Position numbers and translations under genes: made by a program. 25,671 nucleotides of DNA, taken from NCBI GenBank assembly GCA_016278415.1, contig JADQBV010000246.1, positions 1 to 25,671 of the forward strand. The letters run 5' to 3'. Below the pieces are notes generated by a model that was not told the DNA's origin, did no database searches, and saw only the letters and a program-made list of their open reading frames with translations. Positions 22,743 through 25,671 of the stretch are shown piece after piece. The stretch is from Halanaerobiales bacterium (lineage in GTDB: Bacteria > Bacillota_F > Halanaerobiia > Halanaerobiales > DTU029). Every line of letters starts with the position of its first letter. The first letter of the stretch is position 1.

Positions 22743-23708
22743 ATGGATATCTTTAATAAAAAATCAAAAAAACAAAAGCAATCGCAAGTAAGTGTTGAAG
22801 AAGTACATCGCATATGGACTAAGGCACAAAGCAGATATATTATAATTAATCATATAAAGTTTGTATCAAATATAGTCCATGATCGTGATTTTAAGTCAGC
22901 ACTTAATCACGTTAATAATATATTTATCCAGCACTGTGATCTTTTTGAAAAAAAGATGAATGAGTTTTCTATAAAGAGTCCTGAGCCAAACAAGACAGAT
23001 ATAAATATAAGCATAAATAAGGAAAGTTTAAGTGATAAACAAATAGCTCGTACACTTTTTTCTTTATTGCAAAATTCTTTAACTGAATGTTTTCATGCAT
23101 TATATGATGGGTCATATAATGATAATATTCGTGAATTACTTATTAGTTTGATGAAAGAAGAGATAGAAATCTTCTATGAGTATGTTGATTATATAATATT
23201 AAAAGGATGGTTAGAATATCCTCCTTTCTATCCAAATACAAAAGTAAACAAAAATGTAGCATCTAATGCAATATGGCAATTATGGCAGCATTTATACTTT
23301 AGATATTTAAATCTCCATCAGACTAAAGTAATGAAAAGCCAGGCGTCTGATAAAGGATTTCAAGGTATATTGGATACAGGTATAAATATATTGGAAAATC
23401 AAATAGATAAGTTAGAAAAGATGCTTTTGGAATATGGAGTTAGTCTGCCTAATAAATACCCTAAAAACATACCTACTCCTGAATCAAAGGAAAATTATGA
23501 TGATAAATACTTGTTTAATGTTTTAATAAACGCAATGAAAAATGCTAATACCATTCATGGTTTTGGAATTAGGGAATTAATTATAAATGATAAGCCTAGA
23601 AAATTATTCAAAGAATTAATATATGATGAGTTATATTACATAGATAAATTATTGAGATATGGTAAAGTTAAAGGATGGGTACCAATGGTTCCCGTATATA
23701 GACCATAA
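22743..23708 (+). CDS. DUF3231-family protein with two repeated domains
   Basis: A 321-residue, mostly helical protein, no signal peptide. Two domains of about 150 residues share the layout of helices and both end with a Gly-Trp-Pro motif: ILKGWLEYPPFYPN at about residue 160 and VKGWVPMVPVYRP at the very end. This is the DUF3231 arrangement, common in Bacillus and Clostridia and related to CotF/ferritin-like coat proteins. The N-terminal 20 residues are lysine-rich (NKKSKKQKQ). Its start is divergent from the DUF4363/YetF operon, with a shared 167-nt intergenic region. A role in the spore coat is likely but inferred from family and context. Confidence 0.85.
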   Translation: MDIFNKKSKKQKQSQVSVEEVHRIWTKAQSRYIIINHIKFVSNIVHDRDFKSALNHVNNIFIQHCDLFEKKMNEFSIKSPEPNKTDINISINKESLSDKQIARTLFSLLQNSLTECFHALYDGSYNDNIRELLISLMKEEIEIFYEYVDYIILKGWLEYPPFYPNTKVNKNVASNAIWQLWQHLYFRYLNLHQTKVMKSQASDKGFQGILDTGINILENQIDKLEKMLLEYGVSLPNKYPKNIPTPESKENYDDKYLFNVLINAMKNANTIHGFGIRELIINDKPRKLFKELIYDELYYIDKLLRYGKVKGWVPMVPVYRP

Positions 23709-23880
23709 TAATATTAATTTTCAATGTTTCTTATTTTATTCATACTGTACTTTGTTTTTCTTTTTAAAATCCAATACCTACATACCATTATTATGTAATA
23801 TAACTATATCTTAAATTTTCTGTTATATAGAAATCTTTATAGTTATTGCGTATCTTAGGTATGCTATATTCGTTTTATTA

Positions 23881-23922
23881 AAAAGCTAAGGCCAACAAGA
23901 AAATGTTGGCCATAGCTTTTTA
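23881..23922. terminator. Bidirectional terminator after the DUF3231 gene
   Basis: AAAAGCTAAGGCCAACA (23881-23897) pairs with TGTTGGCCATAGCTTTT (23904-23920) with one internal mismatch and a 6-nt loop. T-run on the plus strand and A-run on the other side. It serves the gene ending 23708 and the minus-strand YjcZ-like gene ending 23966. The rest of 23709-23965 shows nothing else. Confidence 0.85.
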
Positions 23923-23965
23923 ATAATGGTACTTTATAGCTTATTATTTAATTTATGAGTTCTTG

Positions 23966-24064
23966 TTATTTATTATAAGTTCCAAATCCACTTCCTAAGA
24001 CCAAAAGGATAAGGATCAGGAAGATAATAAAAGCACTACTATCATAGCCATATCCACCTGTCAC
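23966..24064 (-). CDS. YjcZ-like small hydrophobic sporulation protein, copy 2
   Basis: A 32-residue protein starting at GTG 24064 behind AAGGAGGGG (6-nt gap): (M)TGGYGYDSSAF, helix IIFLILILLVLGSGFG, tail TYNK. The helix differs from copy 1 mainly by I for V at its start and S for G in GGGFG. It lies 38 nt downstream of copy 3 on the same strand, so the two are a tandem pair. Too short for most gene finders. Confidence 0.8.
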   Translation of the reverse strand: MTGGYGYDSSAFIIFLILILLVLGSGFGTYNK

Positions 24065-24102
24065 TAGCAACCCCTCCTTTCATAAGGTATTACTTATTAT
24101 AA

Positions 24103-24183
24103 TTATATTCCAAAGCCTCCACCGAGAACTAAAAGAATTAGAATTAAGAAAATAAGGAAAGAACCATCATCATAGGCTCCCAT
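24103..24183 (-). CDS. YjcZ-like small hydrophobic sporulation protein, copy 3
   Basis: A 26-residue protein: MGAYDDGSF, helix LIFLILILLVLGGGFG, ending in I. The ATG at 24183 follows AAGGAGGTTATTTC. It lacks the TYNK tail of copies 1 and 2 because TAA occurs right after GFGI. First of a tandem pair with copy 2. No regulatory element was identified in the remaining 24184-24438 intergenic region, which holds only short frames. Confidence 0.78.
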   Translation of the reverse strand: MGAYDDGSFLIFLILILLVLGGGFGI

Positions 24184-24438
24184 GAAATAACCTCCTTCAT
24201 AAATATATTTTTAATTGTTTCTATTAAATTATATGTAAAAGTATTCATTTTTGTTAATATAAAAATGTTTTTGGGTCTAAGAATAAACAATATGGGGGTA
24301 TTGTTGAAAAACCCAAACTTTAGATAGGTGTGTTTAGATTCATAATTAGATATTATGTATTTAAGAGAATATTTATAGAGCAATTATGAAAGAAGAGATT
24401 GTTAAGCAATATTTAAAAATAAAAATGAGGTGTTGAAA

Positions 24439-25545
24439 ATGAAAAAGATATTTAATAAGCTTACTTTTGGCAGAATCGTCATCTACGTCCTGGTTATAAT
24501 TCTAATAGTTACAGGTATTATGTTTCTGATCCCGGCTCATACAGATTCAATTACTGATTCCAGGGGTAATATAGTCTTAGGTAGTATAGCTGAAATGGAA
24601 AAAGTTGAAATAGGTGGAGTGGAGCAATGGCTGGTTATTAGGGGAAAAAGTGTAGAGAAACCTATTCTATTAATGTTATCTGGTGGACCAGGATCTAGTG
24701 AAATGGGTAGATTTTTAGAGTATAACAGTAATTTGGAAGATGACTTTATTGTCGTTAACTGGGAACAGAGGGGATGTGGCAAATCATATTCTGCTGTTGA
24801 ATATAAGAAAGAGCTAAAAGTTGAAGACTATGTATCTGATATAAATGAACTTACTAATTATCTGAAAAAGAGGTTTGATAAGAAAAAGATTTTTCTTCTG
24901 GGCCATTCTTGGGGTACTATTATTGGAACCCTGGCTGTAGAGAAATATCCGGAACAATTTCATGCTTATATCGGCGCAGCCCAGATGGTCAATGTATTAG
25001 AGACTGACAAATATATGTATCATTATGTATTGAATGCTGCTGAAAGCCATGGAGATACTGAACTGGTAAAGGAACTGAAAAATATAGGTGAACCACCCTA
25101 TTTTGGTGAAGGTATGTTGAACAAATATAGGCGTTTCTTATCCACCTATGGGGGTTACTATAGAAGGGAAAATCCATTTAATGAAAAAAATACAGAGTGG
25201 TACAGTATTTCAAGTATGATATTTTTTGATGAATATAGCTTAAGAGATAAGATTGGGTATTTCCTGGGACTTCTCAATACTTTCCCAGTTCTGTATCAGC
25301 AACTACAGGATCTTGATTTCGTAACTCAGGCAAGTAAACTTGAGGTTCCTGTTTACTATTTAATAGGGAAACATGATTATACAGCAAAATTTATCGAAGA
25401 CTATTTTAATGCTCTTGAGGCTCCTAGCAAAGAACTGATTTGGTTTGAGCAATCTTCTCATGGAGAAATTTGGACTGAACCAGATAAGTTTCATGATATA
25501 ATGGTTAATAAAGTTCTACCTGAGACTTTACAAGATAATAGTTAA
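24439..25545 (+). CDS. Membrane-anchored alpha/beta hydrolase, proline iminopeptidase-like
   Basis: A 368-residue protein from ATG 24439 (GAGGTG 6 nt upstream). One N-terminal helix (IVIYVLVIILIVTGIMFLI, residues 12-31) anchors it or acts as an uncleaved signal; the catalytic domain is then outside the inner membrane. LLMLSGGPGSSE (G82-G85) is the oxyanion-hole motif, VNWEQRGCGKS the following strand, and GHSWG (155-159) the nucleophile elbow with S157. D313 (IGKHDYT) and H341 (SSHGEIW) complete the triad. GGPG plus WEQRGCGKS is typical of prolyl aminopeptidases (S33), but many such proteins have unknown esters or peptides as substrates. It stands alone between the YjcZ pair and a terminator. 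Confidence 0.88.
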   Translation: MKKIFNKLTFGRIVIYVLVIILIVTGIMFLIPAHTDSITDSRGNIVLGSIAEMEKVEIGGVEQWLVIRGKSVEKPILLMLSGGPGSSEMGRFLEYNSNLEDDFIVVNWEQRGCGKSYSAVEYKKELKVEDYVSDINELTNYLKKRFDKKKIFLLGHSWGTIIGTLAVEKYPEQFHAYIGAAQMVNVLETDKYMYHYVLNAAESHGDTELVKELKNIGEPPYFGEGMLNKYRRFLSTYGGYYRRENPFNEKNTEWYSISSMIFFDEYSLRDKIGYFLGLLNTFPVLYQQLQDLDFVTQASKLEVPVYYLIGKHDYTAKFIEDYFNALEAPSKELIWFEQSSHGEIWTEPDKFHDIMVNKVLPETLQDNS

Positions 25546-25620
25546 AGTGTGTTCTTAGTTATAGAGGGAGTTTTAGTAGCAGTTAGCTATCGGATAAATA
25601 GAAACGTGTTACTCGAGATA

Positions 25621-25657
25621 TCCTGTCAATTTATACTAAATTGGCAGGATTTTTTTT
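25621..25657 (+). terminator. Strong Rho-independent terminator
   Basis: TCCTGTCAATTTA (25621-25633) pairs with TAAATTGGCAGGA (25637-25649), one G-U or mismatch, followed by eight T. It ends the hydrolase transcript. 25546-25620 has no gene that I can support. Confidence 0.9.
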
Positions 25658-25671
25658 ATATAAGAAGAAAT

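Noticed and set aside
24386..24436. 16-codon frame MKEEIVKQYLKIKMRC before the hydrolase
   Set aside because: No ribosome site, very short, stop overlaps the ribosome-site region of the hydrolase; could be a leader peptide but nothing supports it.
1..25671. CRISPR arrays, tRNA or rRNA genes, insertion sequences
   Set aside because: No regularly spaced direct repeats, no cloverleaf with CCA or T-arm, and no transposase-like frame with terminal repeats were seen on either strand.

Overview
The window is AT-rich, with strong AGGAGG-type ribosome sites, short intergenic gaps and many A/T-ending codons, which points to a low-GC Firmicutes-type bacterium. Several features suggest an anaerobic, diderm, probably spore-forming lineage such as Halanaerobiales. 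The iron-uptake binding protein has a plain signal peptide and no lipobox cysteine, as expected for a periplasm. There is a small acidic 4Fe-4S ferredoxin, a Na+/bicarbonate-type SbtA system, and spore-associated families (YjcZ microproteins, YetF/DUF421, DUF1657, DUF4363, DUF3231). The taxonomic placement is inference.

Layout. (1) 1-479: 3' end of a KtrA/TrkA-type K+ channel regulator. (2) 480-4778: a Fur-box-rich region, then a four-gene ferric-siderophore ABC importer (binding protein, two FecCD permeases, ATPase). (3) 4851-12204: a cluster with three MpsC (DUF2294) paralogues, a PEP-carboxykinase-like DUF4914 protein, a LysM/amidase cell-wall hydrolase, SbtA (bicarbonate permease), an SbtB-like PII protein and a zinc-ribbon DUF6671 protein. 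This looks like a bicarbonate/Na+/C3-C4 metabolism neighbourhood. (4) 12355-15120: an ArsR-type regulator with an ABC-2 exporter pair, followed by a decayed second copy of the SbtB-DUF6671 segment (15121-15370). (5) 15568-18668: a PadR regulator, a DUF2812 membrane protein and a NatAB-like ABC exporter, with a palindromic operator at the promoter. (6) 18740-19742: a broken gene fragment, a ferredoxin on the minus strand and a small unknown gene. (7) 19955-24183: a mostly minus-strand, probably spore-related locus. It holds two DUF4363-YetF modules around a DUF1657 gene, a divergent tandem DUF3231 gene, and three YjcZ-like microproteins flanking the block. (8) 24439-25545: a membrane-anchored alpha/beta hydrolase (proline-iminopeptidase type) with a strong terminator.

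The most unusual observation is that two genes (third MpsC at 9213; second DUF4363 at 22575, minus strand) have an excellent Shine-Dalgarno but no ATG/GTG/TTG at the right distance. In both, an ATT codon sits where the start should be and restores the length and N-terminus of the paralogue in this same window. SbtA may be a third case. The other main points are the conserved PEPCK metal ligands and P-loop in the DUF4914 protein, the SbtA-SbtB-DUF6671 association with its decayed duplicate, and the doubled YetF/DUF4363 module.
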